NCBI RefSeq assembly: GCF_024138125.1
Contig: NZ_CP099993.1
Span: 1,364,001 to 1,428,000, forward strand
Source of the DNA: Halorussus salilacus
GTDB taxonomy: Archaea > Halobacteriota > Halobacteria > Halobacteriales > Haladaptataceae
Reading direction: 5' to 3'
Length of the DNA stretch: 64,000 nt
Positions 35,327-43,463 of the stretch are shown piece by piece. The notes under the pieces are model-generated. The model saw only the letters and a list, made by a program, of their open reading frames with translations. It made no database searches and was not told the origin of the DNA. Position numbers and translations under genes: made by a program. Positions within the stretch are counted from its first letter, which is position 1. Every line of letters starts with the position of its first letter.

Positions 35327-36010
35327 TCAGTGCTCGCCGACTGCGACGATGTCGGTCTCGCGGTCGCCAACGAGCAGTCGCTCGACGGTCCGGGCGACCT
35401 CCTCGGGGTCGTCGGACCCGCCGCCGCGCGCGACGCTCCCGACCGAACCGGGGTCGAAGGGCACGTCGAGCGCGGCGTACACCGGGTCGAGGACGCTCGC
35501 TATCTCCTGGTGGTCGCAGACCACGACCACGCCCGAGACGAGGGCGGCGTTCTTCCGGACGCGCTGGGCGATGCCGACGACCTTCCCCTCGTGCTGAAGC
35601 GAGTAATCGCCAGCACAGAAGCTCGCCTCGGGTTCGCCCCGGCGTGCGGGCACCCCGAGCTTCCAGAGGGCGCGCTGGACCGCCCGGGTCGTCTCGTCGT
35701 AGCGGGCGTCCATCCCGACCCGCATGTCCTCAAGGGGGACCGCCCGCGCGAACGCGACGGTGTTGCCGGTGTACGCGACCGCTCGCCCCCCGACCGACCG
35801 CTCGACCGGGTCGAAATCGCTGGCGCGGGCGACTCGCCGAGCGACGTCGTAGTTCTGGGCGCTCGAATCCCGCCGCCCGAACGCGAGCTGGCGGTGGGGT
35901 CGCCACGCCCGGACCGCCGACTCGCCGGTCGCGGCGGTCTGTTCGAGCATCGCGGCGGTGGTGTCGCGGTCGGCGTCGGGCGTGGCCGCCCGCCCGCGGA
36001 GGACGCGCAT
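35327..36010 (-). CDS. Lipoate-protein ligase A-family protein
   Basis: The 227-residue protein has the BPL/LplA-type core: VRAWRPHRQLAFGRRDS, RSVGGRAVAYTGNTVAFA (RxxGGxA motif) and GDYSLQHEGKVVGIAQRVRKNAALVSG with the conserved lysine. It would attach lipoate or octanoate to E2/GcvH proteins or act on a related cofactor. The start at 36010 gives MRVLRGRA. It is divergent from the 36065 gene with only 54 bases between, so regulation may be shared. Confidence 0.8.
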   Translation of the reverse strand: MRVLRGRAATPDADRDTTAAMLEQTAATGESAVRAWRPHRQLAFGRRDSSAQNYDVARRVARASDFDPVERSVGGRAVAYTGNTVAFARAVPLEDMRVGMDARYDETTRAVQRALWKLGVPARRGEPEASFCAGDYSLQHEGKVVGIAQRVRKNAALVSGVVVVCDHQEIASVLDPVYAALDVPFDPGSVGSVARGGGSDDPEEVARTVERLLVGDRETDIVAVGEH

Positions 36011-36064
36011 GCTCGGGCCTTGCATCCGGAGTACCTAAACCCTCCGGGGTTCGAGGGGAAGGCG

Positions 36065-37009
36065 ATGGTCGTCGTCGCCGAGGGGGTACTCGACCTGTAC
36101 CCCCGCTTCTCGCTGTACAACTCGCCCTACGTCGCCCACGACGAGGGGTGCGCAATCGACCTGTATCCCCAGTCCGAGGCCGACCGGAATTCGACCGAGC
36201 GCGCCACCGCCGCGCCGAGTCCGGTCGCTGGCGAGGTTATCGCCACCCGGACCGTCTCCGCGCCGCCGAAGCCCTACGCCGTCGACCACGACCACCTCGT
36301 CGTGGTCGACACGGGCGAGCACCTCGCCCGGATGCTCCACGTCGACCCGGGCGTCGAACCCGGCGACGAGGTGGCGGTCGGCGACTCGCTCGGCGAGATG
36401 GTCCGGTCGGGCTTCTTCGCGCCGTGGGTCGACAACCACATTCATCTGGGGTTCCGCGAACGGGACGCGAATCCCTTCCGGGCGTCGGGGTCGCTCCCGG
36501 TCGAGGTCGGGGTCGAACCGATTCCGGTCGCGTGGGACGGCCGCGGGACGGTGGTCGAGCGGGCCGACACCTACGTCGTCCTCGACTCGCCCGACCACCC
36601 CGCGCCGGGCGAGCGGTTCGCGGGCGTCGCGTGCGACGAGGGGGGTGTCTCGGCGAGCGAAGCGAGCCGAGGCTCGTCGGGCGAGGCGACCGAGTCCGAC
36701 GGTGTGCTCGACGGGGGACTGGCCCACTACGAGGGCGGCGGCGTTCTCGGTGCTGGTGGTTTCGGTTCCGGAGCGAGCGACGCGAGCGAGACCGCGGCGG
36801 TCGCCGCGGTCTCGCTCGCGGGCCAGCGCGTCGGGACCGCCGAGGGACGGACGGTCGCGTGGGACGACGTGACCGTGCTGGCGAACGGGACGCCGATAAC
36901 TGGCGTCTCGCTGTTCTGCTCGCGCCGGGCGGGATTCGGCGTGAAACTGGTGTGTCCCGACGCGGGGTTCGAGGTGGGCGAGGAAGTCGAGGTGCGTTTC
37001 GAGGGGTAG
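36065..37009 (+). CDS. Protein with M23/LytM-like (lipoyl-fold-like) domain, function unknown
   Basis: The 314-residue protein has a central stretch (VAGEVIATRTVSAPP...HLVVVDTGEHLARMLHVDPGVEPGDEVAVGDSLGEMV...NHIHLGFR). It follows the M23/lipoyl-like barrel pattern: a hydrophobic strand, xxLHV, PGDxVxxGxxLG, then HxHxxF. Not all zinc ligands of active M23 peptidases are obvious. A Ser/Ala/Gly/Glu low-complexity insert (ASEASRGSSGEATE) splits the C-terminal half. No signal peptide is seen. It is divergent from the lipoate-ligase-like gene. Confidence 0.6.
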   Translation: MVVVAEGVLDLYPRFSLYNSPYVAHDEGCAIDLYPQSEADRNSTERATAAPSPVAGEVIATRTVSAPPKPYAVDHDHLVVVDTGEHLARMLHVDPGVEPGDEVAVGDSLGEMVRSGFFAPWVDNHIHLGFRERDANPFRASGSLPVEVGVEPIPVAWDGRGTVVERADTYVVLDSPDHPAPGERFAGVACDEGGVSASEASRGSSGEATESDGVLDGGLAHYEGGGVLGAGGFGSGASDASETAAVAAVSLAGQRVGTAEGRTVAWDDVTVLANGTPITGVSLFCSRRAGFGVKLVCPDAGFEVGEEVEVRFEG

Positions 37010-37043
37010 ACTCCCCCGGCGTGTCCGGGACCTCTTTGAAAAA

Positions 37044-37050
37044 TTTTATA
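37044..37050 (+). promoter_or_regulatory. TATA box for the 37080 operon
   Basis: TTTTATA lies 30-36 bases before the ATG at 37080, in the AT-rich stretch AAAAATTTTATATTG. This is a strong haloarchaeal promoter and fits a start at 37080 with little or no leader. Confidence 0.55.
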
Positions 37051-37079
37051 TTGTGTTCCCGACGGTTGCTAACCGTAGC

Positions 37080-37877
37080 ATGTCACGGACGGTTAACGTG
37101 GTCTCCGGACTGTACGACGCGGTGTTCCGACCGGCGTCGCTCGTCGAGGCACGCACCGTCCGCGAGCGACAGGGCTCCGTGTTGAATCAGCTCCGGCAGT
37201 TCCGACAACTGGTGGTCGTCTACGTCGTCAATCTCGCGGCGTACGCCGGGCCACTCACCGTCGCGGGCTTCGGCCGACAGAACGTCCCCGCGATGCCACC
37301 GTGGTTCGAGGGCGCGCTGGCCGGGCTCGGTACGCCCGAGACGTGGGAGCTCCTGTACGCGTTCGCCCAGAACTCGCTGTTCCTGTTGGCCGCGACGGCG
37401 CTGACGTTGGTGAGCGTTCACGTTTCGATGGTGTTGACGTTCCAGTCGAGCGGTGTCCTCCGGTCGGCGTACGCGGTTATCTACAGCACGAGCGCGTACC
37501 TCGCCGGAATCTTCACCGTGGTCTGGTATCTCTCGACCACACCGGGCGTGACTGCGGCCCGAACCCTCGTCATCGATCTCCAGAAGACGTTCATCTACGC
37601 GGTCATCGACTGGTTCGGTGCGGACCTCGGACTCCCCGGCGGGCGACCCGGTGCCCTCGAATTCGGTCAGCTCACCCCACACGGGCAGTCGGTCCTGGCG
37701 GTTCTCGCCGTTCTGGTCGCGTACTACCTCTACTCGCTGTACCTCGGCGCGCGAATCAACCACGGGGCGAGCCGGATCGACGGACTGCTCGTGGTCATCG
37801 CGGTGGCCCTCTCACCGGTCGTCTACATCGCAGCGTCGATACTCACGTACACCGTCTCGACCGTTCCCGCACCGTGA
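37080..37877 (+). CDS. Yip1-like multi-pass membrane protein
   Basis: The 265-residue protein has a cytoplasmic N-terminus (YDAVFRPASLVEARTVRERQ) and five hydrophobic segments (QLVVVYVVNLAAYAGPLTVAG; SLFLLAATALTLVSV; YSTSAYLAGIFTVVWYL; SVLAVLAVLVAYYLYSLYLG; GLLVVIAVALSPVVYIAASI). The layout resembles Yip1/YIF1-domain membrane proteins of archaea. The function is unknown. It leads a likely operon with the PH-like protein and a beta-propeller lipoprotein. Confidence 0.7.
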   Translation: MSRTVNVVSGLYDAVFRPASLVEARTVRERQGSVLNQLRQFRQLVVVYVVNLAAYAGPLTVAGFGRQNVPAMPPWFEGALAGLGTPETWELLYAFAQNSLFLLAATALTLVSVHVSMVLTFQSSGVLRSAYAVIYSTSAYLAGIFTVVWYLSTTPGVTAARTLVIDLQKTFIYAVIDWFGADLGLPGGRPGALEFGQLTPHGQSVLAVLAVLVAYYLYSLYLGARINHGASRIDGLLVVIAVALSPVVYIAASILTYTVSTVPAP

Positions 37878-37896
37878 CGCCTTCCACTTCGACACT

Positions 37897-38442
37897 ATGA
37901 GTGCCCAAACACCCGACACGCCGGACGAAGACGCACCGACCGACGCAGAGAGCGACGCGACGACGCCGGAGTCGGAGCAGAAGCCGGTCTCGACACCGAT
38001 ACGGACGCACCCGACCATTCGGCCGACGCTGATATGGCTCGGCGTCGTGGCGGTACTCGGGGGCGGAGTCATCGCCGCCATCTGGACCAACACCGATCTT
38101 GTCGGCGGTCCGGACGTGGCGAACGTCGTGATTCAGGCCGTAGGACTGCTGACGCTACTGGGCGTCCTCCGGTTCATGACCCGGGTGTACGTGCTCCGCC
38201 AGACCAAGTACGTCGTCGACGAGGACACCATCTCGCGCCAGTACGAACTGTTCTTCCGGACGTGGCGACGCACGGTCCCCGTCTCGAAGGTCCGGAGCCA
38301 CGAACTACGCCAGAGCAGGGTCCAGAAGTTGCTCGGCTACGGGACCATCTCGCTGAATCAGGGGCTGGGTGCCATCGAACTGGAGAACGTCACGAGCCCG
38401 CACTCGTTGTACGACGACGTCAGTACCTTAGTCGAGCAATGA
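37897..38442 (+). CDS. Membrane protein with bacterial PH-like domain (YdbS/YdbT type)
   Basis: The 181-residue protein has an acidic leader (about 40 residues), two hydrophobic segments (LIWLGVVAVLGGGVIAAIW; VVIQAVGLLTLLGVLRFM) and then RQTKYVVDEDTISRQYELFFRTWRRTVPVSKVRSHELRQSRVQKLLGYGTI. This is the bPH_2 signature. It lies 19 bases after the Yip1-like gene and overlaps the propeller gene by 4 bases, so the three are one transcript. Confidence 0.8.
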   Translation: MSAQTPDTPDEDAPTDAESDATTPESEQKPVSTPIRTHPTIRPTLIWLGVVAVLGGGVIAAIWTNTDLVGGPDVANVVIQAVGLLTLLGVLRFMTRVYVLRQTKYVVDEDTISRQYELFFRTWRRTVPVSKVRSHELRQSRVQKLLGYGTISLNQGLGAIELENVTSPHSLYDDVSTLVEQ

Positions 38443-39698
38443 GCGACGACTCGGTGTCCCGAGACGGTTCTCGCGTCGTCCCTCGTCGCAACGTCCTCGC
38501 GACGGTCGGCTCGCTCGTCGCTTCCTCGGGGTGTCTCCGGCTGACGGCGACCGGGGAGGGAACGACCACTCGGGAGACCCAGTCGGACGACGACACCACG
38601 ACCGACGAGGGCGCGCCGACCGACACCGAGCAGCCCGACTCGACGACCGAGACGACCGAGAGGACCGAGACGACCCCGGAGTGGGACGTCGAGTTGGACG
38701 GCCAGTGGAGCCAGCACTTCGAACCCGGCGAGTACGTCATCGACGGCGACGTGCTGTACGTCGCCGACCGCGACCAGACGAGCGATCTGGGACTGCTCGC
38801 GCTGAACGTCGGCGATGGCTCCGAGCGCTGGACGGTCTCGGCACCGTACGCGACGCGGTCGCTCTCGCTGGCTGGCCAGACCCTCTACGCTGGCGTGGGA
38901 CAGAGAACCGAAAGTGACGGCGCGCTGTACGCCGTCGACGCCGAATCGGGGTCCGCAGAGTCCGTCTTCGACGCCGACCAGTCGCCGACGGTCGGCCCGC
39001 CGCTGACCACCGCCGACACCGTGGTCTTCGGGACCACCTACCACGACGAAGGCGAGGACCGCCTCTACGGCCTCTCGCGGGACGGGTACGACGTCTCGTG
39101 GTCGTCGAGCGTCGAGGACGGCTACTACACCGGCGGCGTCCTCGCGGACGGCACCGCCTACCTCGGCGGGTTCGACTACCAGTTCGGAGCGCTCGACCCC
39201 GAGACCGGCGAGTGGGCGTGGCAGGAGAACTGGCAACTCGCACCCGACACCGACCCCGTGTTCCGAGACGGGTCGCTGTTCTTCGTCGACACCGACCGCG
39301 GGCTCGTCCGCCTCGACCCCGAGACCGGCGAGAGCGAGTGGTCCTACGAGGTCGAGCGGGAGACGAACGTCGTCTCGCACGTCTCGGGACCCGTGTTCGA
39401 CGGCGACGTCGTCTACCTCACGGTCGGCCCGAACGTCCACGCCGTCGAGGTCGGCGGTGACGGTCTGTGGTCGGTCGAACTCCCCGAACCGGTTCGGTAC
39501 TCGCCAGCAGTCGTCGGGGACGTGGTGTGGGTCGCCACGCAGGACACCGATGTCCTCCACGGTCTCGACGTCGAGACCGGCGAGACGGTGTACCGCGAGC
39601 AACTGCCCGCCCGGACCGAGCGGACGGTCGCCGCTGGCGACCGATTGCTCACGTTCCTCGACGACCGGGTGTTGGCGTTCACTGTGTCTCGACCGTGA
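38439..39698 (+). CDS. PQQ-repeat beta-propeller lipoprotein
   Basis: The 419-residue protein has a signal PRRNVLATVGSLVASSGC (twin-arginine-like with a lipobox-type cysteine), a Thr/Glu/Asp-rich linker, and seven to eight PQQ-like blades (GLLALNVGDGSERWTVS; GALDPETGEWAWQENW; GLVRLDPETGESEWSYE; GLDVETGETVYREQ). It should sit on the outer membrane face as a binding scaffold. A paralogous propeller lipoprotein (39679-40848) overlaps it tail to tail by 20 bases. Confidence 0.85.
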   Translation: MSDDSVSRDGSRVVPRRNVLATVGSLVASSGCLRLTATGEGTTTRETQSDDDTTTDEGAPTDTEQPDSTTETTERTETTPEWDVELDGQWSQHFEPGEYVIDGDVLYVADRDQTSDLGLLALNVGDGSERWTVSAPYATRSLSLAGQTLYAGVGQRTESDGALYAVDAESGSAESVFDADQSPTVGPPLTTADTVVFGTTYHDEGEDRLYGLSRDGYDVSWSSSVEDGYYTGGVLADGTAYLGGFDYQFGALDPETGEWAWQENWQLAPDTDPVFRDGSLFFVDTDRGLVRLDPETGESEWSYEVERETNVVSHVSGPVFDGDVVYLTVGPNVHAVEVGGDGLWSVELPEPVRYSPAVVGDVVWVATQDTDVLHGLDVETGETVYREQLPARTERTVAAGDRLLTFLDDRVLAFTVSRP

Positions 39699-40848
39699 AC
39701 GCCTCGACGCCCCGGTCGTGTTCGACGTAGAGGACATCGCCGGAACCGGCGAGCCACTTGCCCTCACCGTCGAGTTCCGTCTCGAACAGCACCTCCTCGT
39801 GGGTCGGTTCGACCGCGAGGAGTCGGTTCTCGACCGTGAGAATCCAGACGTAGCCCGCGTGGAACTCCGGCGGAGTCGTGACGTAGGCGTCCTCGCCGGT
39901 GTCGACCAGCTTCCGACCGTTCGACCCGTCCGGCTCGACCGCGTAGAGGCCGTCCCAGCCGCCGACGTACAGCGTCCCGTCGGCCAGCGTCGGCGCGGTG
40001 TGGAGGTCGCCGTTCTCGAAGTTCCACTCCTCTATTCCGCTGGCGACGTCGAGCGCACGGAGCCCCTCGTGGGCCGTGAGATACGCGATGCCGTCTTCGA
40101 CGAGCGGACGCCCGCTAATCCCCCAGTCCGTCGAGATGCCCTCCGAACCGTCGTCGAGGGAGTAGGTCGCGAAGTGGTTTGCGTAGCCGACGAACGCGGT
40201 TCCGTCGACGATGGTGATGCCGTCGACGCTGTCCTCGGAGAACTGGCTCGCGTCCCACCGCCCTTCGAGGCTCTCGCGGTCGAGCGCGAACAGGATCGGT
40301 CCCTCGCGGTCGGACGAAGTCCCGTAGACGCCCGCGAGGACTGCTTCGTCGCCGACAGCCACCGACCGGAGCGAACGGTCGACCTCGGTGCGCTCGCGGA
40401 CCGCTCCGTCGCCGTCGACCGTCGAGACGACGCCGGTCTCCTCGTCGTCGGCCGCCGCGCCGACAGCGACCACGCCGTCGTCGGTCGGCGCGATTGCCCT
40501 GACCGCCGAGTCGGTGGTCGCGGTCCATCGCTCGTCGCCGGACTCGGGGTCGAGCGCGGTCACGCCGGACCCCGTCCCGACGTACAGCACGTCCTCGCCC
40601 ATCGCGGTAGTCGACGGTCGGTCCGACCACAGCCACGTCGACTCGGCAGAGACGACCTCCGGCGAGTCGCTCGTCGTCGTTTCGCCCGAGTCGTCGTCGG
40701 TTGGTCCGGTCGTCTCCGAGTCGTCGACGTTCTCTGTCCCGGTTCCGTCGGCGGTTTCGGTCCCGGTTTCGTCGCCGGTTTCGGTCAGGCGGAGACAGCC
40801 GCCGAGTGCCGATAGGCCGGTCACGGCGAGCAGTCGTCTTCGGCGCAT
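39679..40848 (-). CDS. PQQ-repeat beta-propeller lipoprotein, paralogue of the convergent gene
   Basis: The 389-residue protein starts MRRRRLLAVTGLSALGGCLR with a lipobox-like ALGGC, then a Thr/Asp/Glu linker and PQQ-like blades (GVTALDPESGDERWTATT; GLRALDVASGIEEWNFENGD; GTLYVGGWDGLYAVEPDG). The sequence after the cysteine (LRLTETGDETGT) resembles that of the 38439 protein (LRLTATGEGTTT), so the two are paralogues. It is exported and lipid-anchored by inference. Their last codons overlap by 20 bases. Confidence 0.85.
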   Translation of the reverse strand: MRRRRLLAVTGLSALGGCLRLTETGDETGTETADGTGTENVDDSETTGPTDDDSGETTTSDSPEVVSAESTWLWSDRPSTTAMGEDVLYVGTGSGVTALDPESGDERWTATTDSAVRAIAPTDDGVVAVGAAADDEETGVVSTVDGDGAVRERTEVDRSLRSVAVGDEAVLAGVYGTSSDREGPILFALDRESLEGRWDASQFSEDSVDGITIVDGTAFVGYANHFATYSLDDGSEGISTDWGISGRPLVEDGIAYLTAHEGLRALDVASGIEEWNFENGDLHTAPTLADGTLYVGGWDGLYAVEPDGSNGRKLVDTGEDAYVTTPPEFHAGYVWILTVENRLLAVEPTHEEVLFETELDGEGKWLAGSGDVLYVEHDRGVEAFTVETQ

Positions 40849-40956
40849 CTGATTCGGGATTCAAACCCTCTATAAGTATATCTACTGGTTCCCGAAACGA
40901 ACGCGCCGGACGGAGACCGACCGAAGCGGACGGAGAGCGAGGCGAGTTCGCCAGCG

Positions 40957-41529
40957 CTATTCGAACCGGACCTCGTCCGTCGTCGTCACCTCGCCGAACA
41001 GCCAGTCGGCGTGTTCGACCGCGTACTCCCTGTGGTCGGCCTCGATGTAGCCGACGGCGTCTTCGAGTAGCACCGGCCGGTAGTCCCGGAGTCCGGCGCT
41101 ACCCGCGGTGTGGAGGACGCAGACGTTCGCCAGCGTCCCGCAAATGAGGAGGTCGTCTATCCCGTGGGCGTCCAGATGCCCTTCGAGGTCGGTCCGGTAG
41201 AAGGCGTCGTACGTGTGCTTCTCGACGACGTGGTCCTCCTCGCGGACGTCGAGGTCGTCGTGGAGTTTCGCGTCCCACGAGCCTTCGAGGACGTGTTCGC
41301 CCCACCGTGCGAACTCGTCGTAGTAGTGGTTGCCCTCGAACTGCTCGGGCGGGTGAACGTCCCGGGTGTAGACGACTCGCGCGCCCGCCTCGCGGGCGCG
41401 CGAGACCGCGTCGGTCACGTCGGCCAGCGCGTCCTCGCTGGCCGGGGCGTACAGGCTACCGTCGGGGTGACAGAAGCCGTTCTGCATGTCCACGACTACG
41501 ACCGCGGTCGAGTCGGGTTCGAAGTGCAT
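40957..41529 (-). CDS. pncA: Isochorismatase-family hydrolase, likely nicotinamidase
   Basis: The 190-residue protein has the isochorismatase triad: Asp14 in VVVVDMQNGFCHPDGSL, a Lys in GSWDAKLHDDL, and the Cys of LICGTLANVCVLHTAGSAGLRDY. Histidines in TRDVHPPEQFEGNHY could bind the metal of nicotinamidases. Nicotinate phosphoribosyltransferase is encoded 2 kb away, which favours nicotinamidase (nicotinamide to nicotinate). Other family activities cannot be excluded. Confidence 0.75.
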   Translation of the reverse strand: MHFEPDSTAVVVVDMQNGFCHPDGSLYAPASEDALADVTDAVSRAREAGARVVYTRDVHPPEQFEGNHYYDEFARWGEHVLEGSWDAKLHDDLDVREEDHVVEKHTYDAFYRTDLEGHLDAHGIDDLLICGTLANVCVLHTAGSAGLRDYRPVLLEDAVGYIEADHREYAVEHADWLFGEVTTTDEVRFE

Positions 41530-41671
41530 ACGCGACGATAGGGGCGCGCGGCGAGAAAACGCTTTCCCGGACGGTTCGGACGCGGGGGTCGGCAGTTTGG
41601 GCCAGCAGGCCTCGGCGGTCTCGGACGAGTGGGCCTCCGGTCTCGGTGGACTCGACCCTCGGGAAGTCGGT

Positions 41672-41703
41672 CCCTCGGCCCCGCGCGAGTGCGGGGCCGA
41701 GGG
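41672..41703. repeat. Perfect 13-bp-arm hairpin upstream of the 41773 gene
   Basis: CCCTCGGCCCCGC (41672-41684) pairs exactly with 41691-41703 around GCGAGT. It lies in the 243-base divergent region between the nicotinamidase-like gene and the surface lipoprotein gene. It could be a terminator of unseen transcripts or a regulatory structure. Confidence 0.45.
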
Positions 41704-41772
41704 GCGAGTCGAAAGCGCTCGGGTTTCTTTCAAGAGGTTTTTCATGTAGTAGTCCTACGTAAGCGTATAGGA

Positions 41773-43293
41773 ATGCGTACGAGTCTCACAATTGCGGTCG
41801 TTCTGATGCTCGTCCTCGCGGGGTGCGCGCAGGCCCCCGGTTCGAGTACGACGACCGAAACGACTCAGCCAGCGACCGACGAACAGGAGACCGACGACGG
41901 TAGCGACGGGGACGGCGATTCGGGCACCGACGAGCGCGAGATAATCAAGCCCGCCGACCCCGAACAGGACGCGCTCGGGTGGGAGGACGGCTACTGGTAC
42001 AACGAGACCATCAACGTCACTCCCGAGGACGGTCTGAACGAGTCCGAACTCGACAAGGTCGTCGCGCGGTCGATGGCTCGGGTCGAGCGGGTCCGCGGGC
42101 TGGAGTTCGACGAGCGCGTGCCGGTCGAGATTCAGACCCGCGAGGAGTTCCGGGCCGAGCAGGGCAACCGCTCGATGTCTCCCGACAGGCGGGTCTTCGA
42201 CAACACGAAGTTCGAGTCGCTGTTCATGATCGGTGAGGACACAGACTCCATCGCGGTCCAGAACAGCAACTCAGGGTCGGCCATCGGGGGCTTCTACAGC
42301 CCGAGCGAGGAGAAGATCGTCGTGGTCTCCGAGAACGCCACCACTCCGCAGCTGAACGAGATCACCCTCTCTCAGGAGCTGTTCCACGCCCTTCAGGACC
42401 AGAAGTACGACCTCACGTCGTTCAATCAGTCCACCCGCGAACTTCACAACGCCAAGGACGGCGTCATCGAGGGCGACGGCAACTACGTCGACTACCTCTA
42501 CGAACGGCGTTGCACGCAGGAGTGGGGCGGCGACTGCCTGACCCCCCAGTCCCAGCCCGGACAGGGCGACGGACTCGCCAACATGGGTCCGTACCTGCTG
42601 AAGTTCCAGCCGTACAGCGACGGTCCGGCGTTCGTCGAGGAGGTCTACGAGGAGGGCGGCTGGGAGGCCGTCAACGCCCTCTACGAGGACCCGCCCGAAT
42701 CGACCGAGCAGGTCATCCACCCCGACAAGTACGGCGAGGACGACCCCGCGGAGTTCTCGGTCCCCGACCGCTCGGGCGACGGGTGGGAGCGGATGACCTT
42801 CGACGGGCGGCCGAACTACGCGAGCGTCGGGGAAGCGGGCATCTTCTCGATGTTCATGTACCCCTACTACGACAGCGAGGGTCAGACCCAGATCGTCCCC
42901 GCACAGGAGTTCTTCAACATCAACGAGTCGACGGGCGAACTCCGGAGCTTCGACCCGCTGAACTACGAGAGCGACTACTCCGAGGGCTGGGACGGCGACA
43001 AGCTGGTCGTCTACACCAGCGACACCACCGAGCAGAACGAGACGGGCTACGTCTGGAAGTCGGTCTGGGACTCCGAGGCCGACGCCGAGGAGTTCGTCGA
43101 GGGCTACCGGGAGGTCCTCGACTACAACGACGCGACCGAGGTCGACGGCCGCGAGAACACCTGGCGCATCGAGGGCGAGGCGTTCGGCGACGCGTTCTAC
43201 GTCCATCAGGACGGCGACACCGTCGTGGTCGTGAACGCGCCGACGGTCGAGGACCTCCCGGGAGTCTGGGAGGACGCCCCGGCCGAGGAGTAG
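41773..43293 (+). CDS. Hvo_1808-type surface lipoprotein with metallopeptidase-like motif
   Basis: The 506-residue protein has a lipoprotein signal MRTSLTIAVVLMLVLAGC (lipobox LAGC) and an acidic Thr/Asp/Gly linker. A large domain contains QELFHALQDQKYDL, close to the QE-x2-H-AxQD arrangement of minimal gluzincin-like proteins, and EGDGNYVDYLYERR further on. It matches what I recall as the haloarchaeal Hvo_1808 surface family. It is exposed on the cell surface; substrate and activity are unknown. Confidence 0.8.
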   Translation: MRTSLTIAVVLMLVLAGCAQAPGSSTTTETTQPATDEQETDDGSDGDGDSGTDEREIIKPADPEQDALGWEDGYWYNETINVTPEDGLNESELDKVVARSMARVERVRGLEFDERVPVEIQTREEFRAEQGNRSMSPDRRVFDNTKFESLFMIGEDTDSIAVQNSNSGSAIGGFYSPSEEKIVVVSENATTPQLNEITLSQELFHALQDQKYDLTSFNQSTRELHNAKDGVIEGDGNYVDYLYERRCTQEWGGDCLTPQSQPGQGDGLANMGPYLLKFQPYSDGPAFVEEVYEEGGWEAVNALYEDPPESTEQVIHPDKYGEDDPAEFSVPDRSGDGWERMTFDGRPNYASVGEAGIFSMFMYPYYDSEGQTQIVPAQEFFNINESTGELRSFDPLNYESDYSEGWDGDKLVVYTSDTTEQNETGYVWKSVWDSEADAEEFVEGYREVLDYNDATEVDGRENTWRIEGEAFGDAFYVHQDGDTVVVVNAPTVEDLPGVWEDAPAEE

Positions 43294-43300
43294 TCGTTTC

Positions 43301-43383
43301 GAGTATCCGAAGAGTAAGCCTTCGAGTATTCGAGGAGTGAGCGCTTGGAGTATCCGAGGAGGTCGCGTTCGCGACCTCCTCGG
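43301..43383. repeat. Three spaced direct repeats ending in a perfect hairpin
   Basis: GAGTATCCGAAGAGTA, GAGTATTCGAGGAGTG and GAGTATCCGAGGAGGT start at 43301, 43324 and 43348, about 23-24 bases apart. The last runs into the palindrome CCGAGGAGGTCGCG-TT-CGCGACCTCCTCGG (43354-43383). It lies between the surface lipoprotein gene and pncB. It may be a terminator plus an operator set for pncB. Confidence 0.55.
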
Positions 43384-43463
43384 GAGCCGACCGCCGGAAA
43401 CGGGACCTTTTTCGCTCCGGCCGAGGTATCGCCGCACATGAACGTCCTCAGGAGGCGGTGGCG

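Noticed and set aside
41979-42236. Frames inside the surface lipoprotein gene
   Set aside because: Arginine-rich shadow frames of a well-supported gene.
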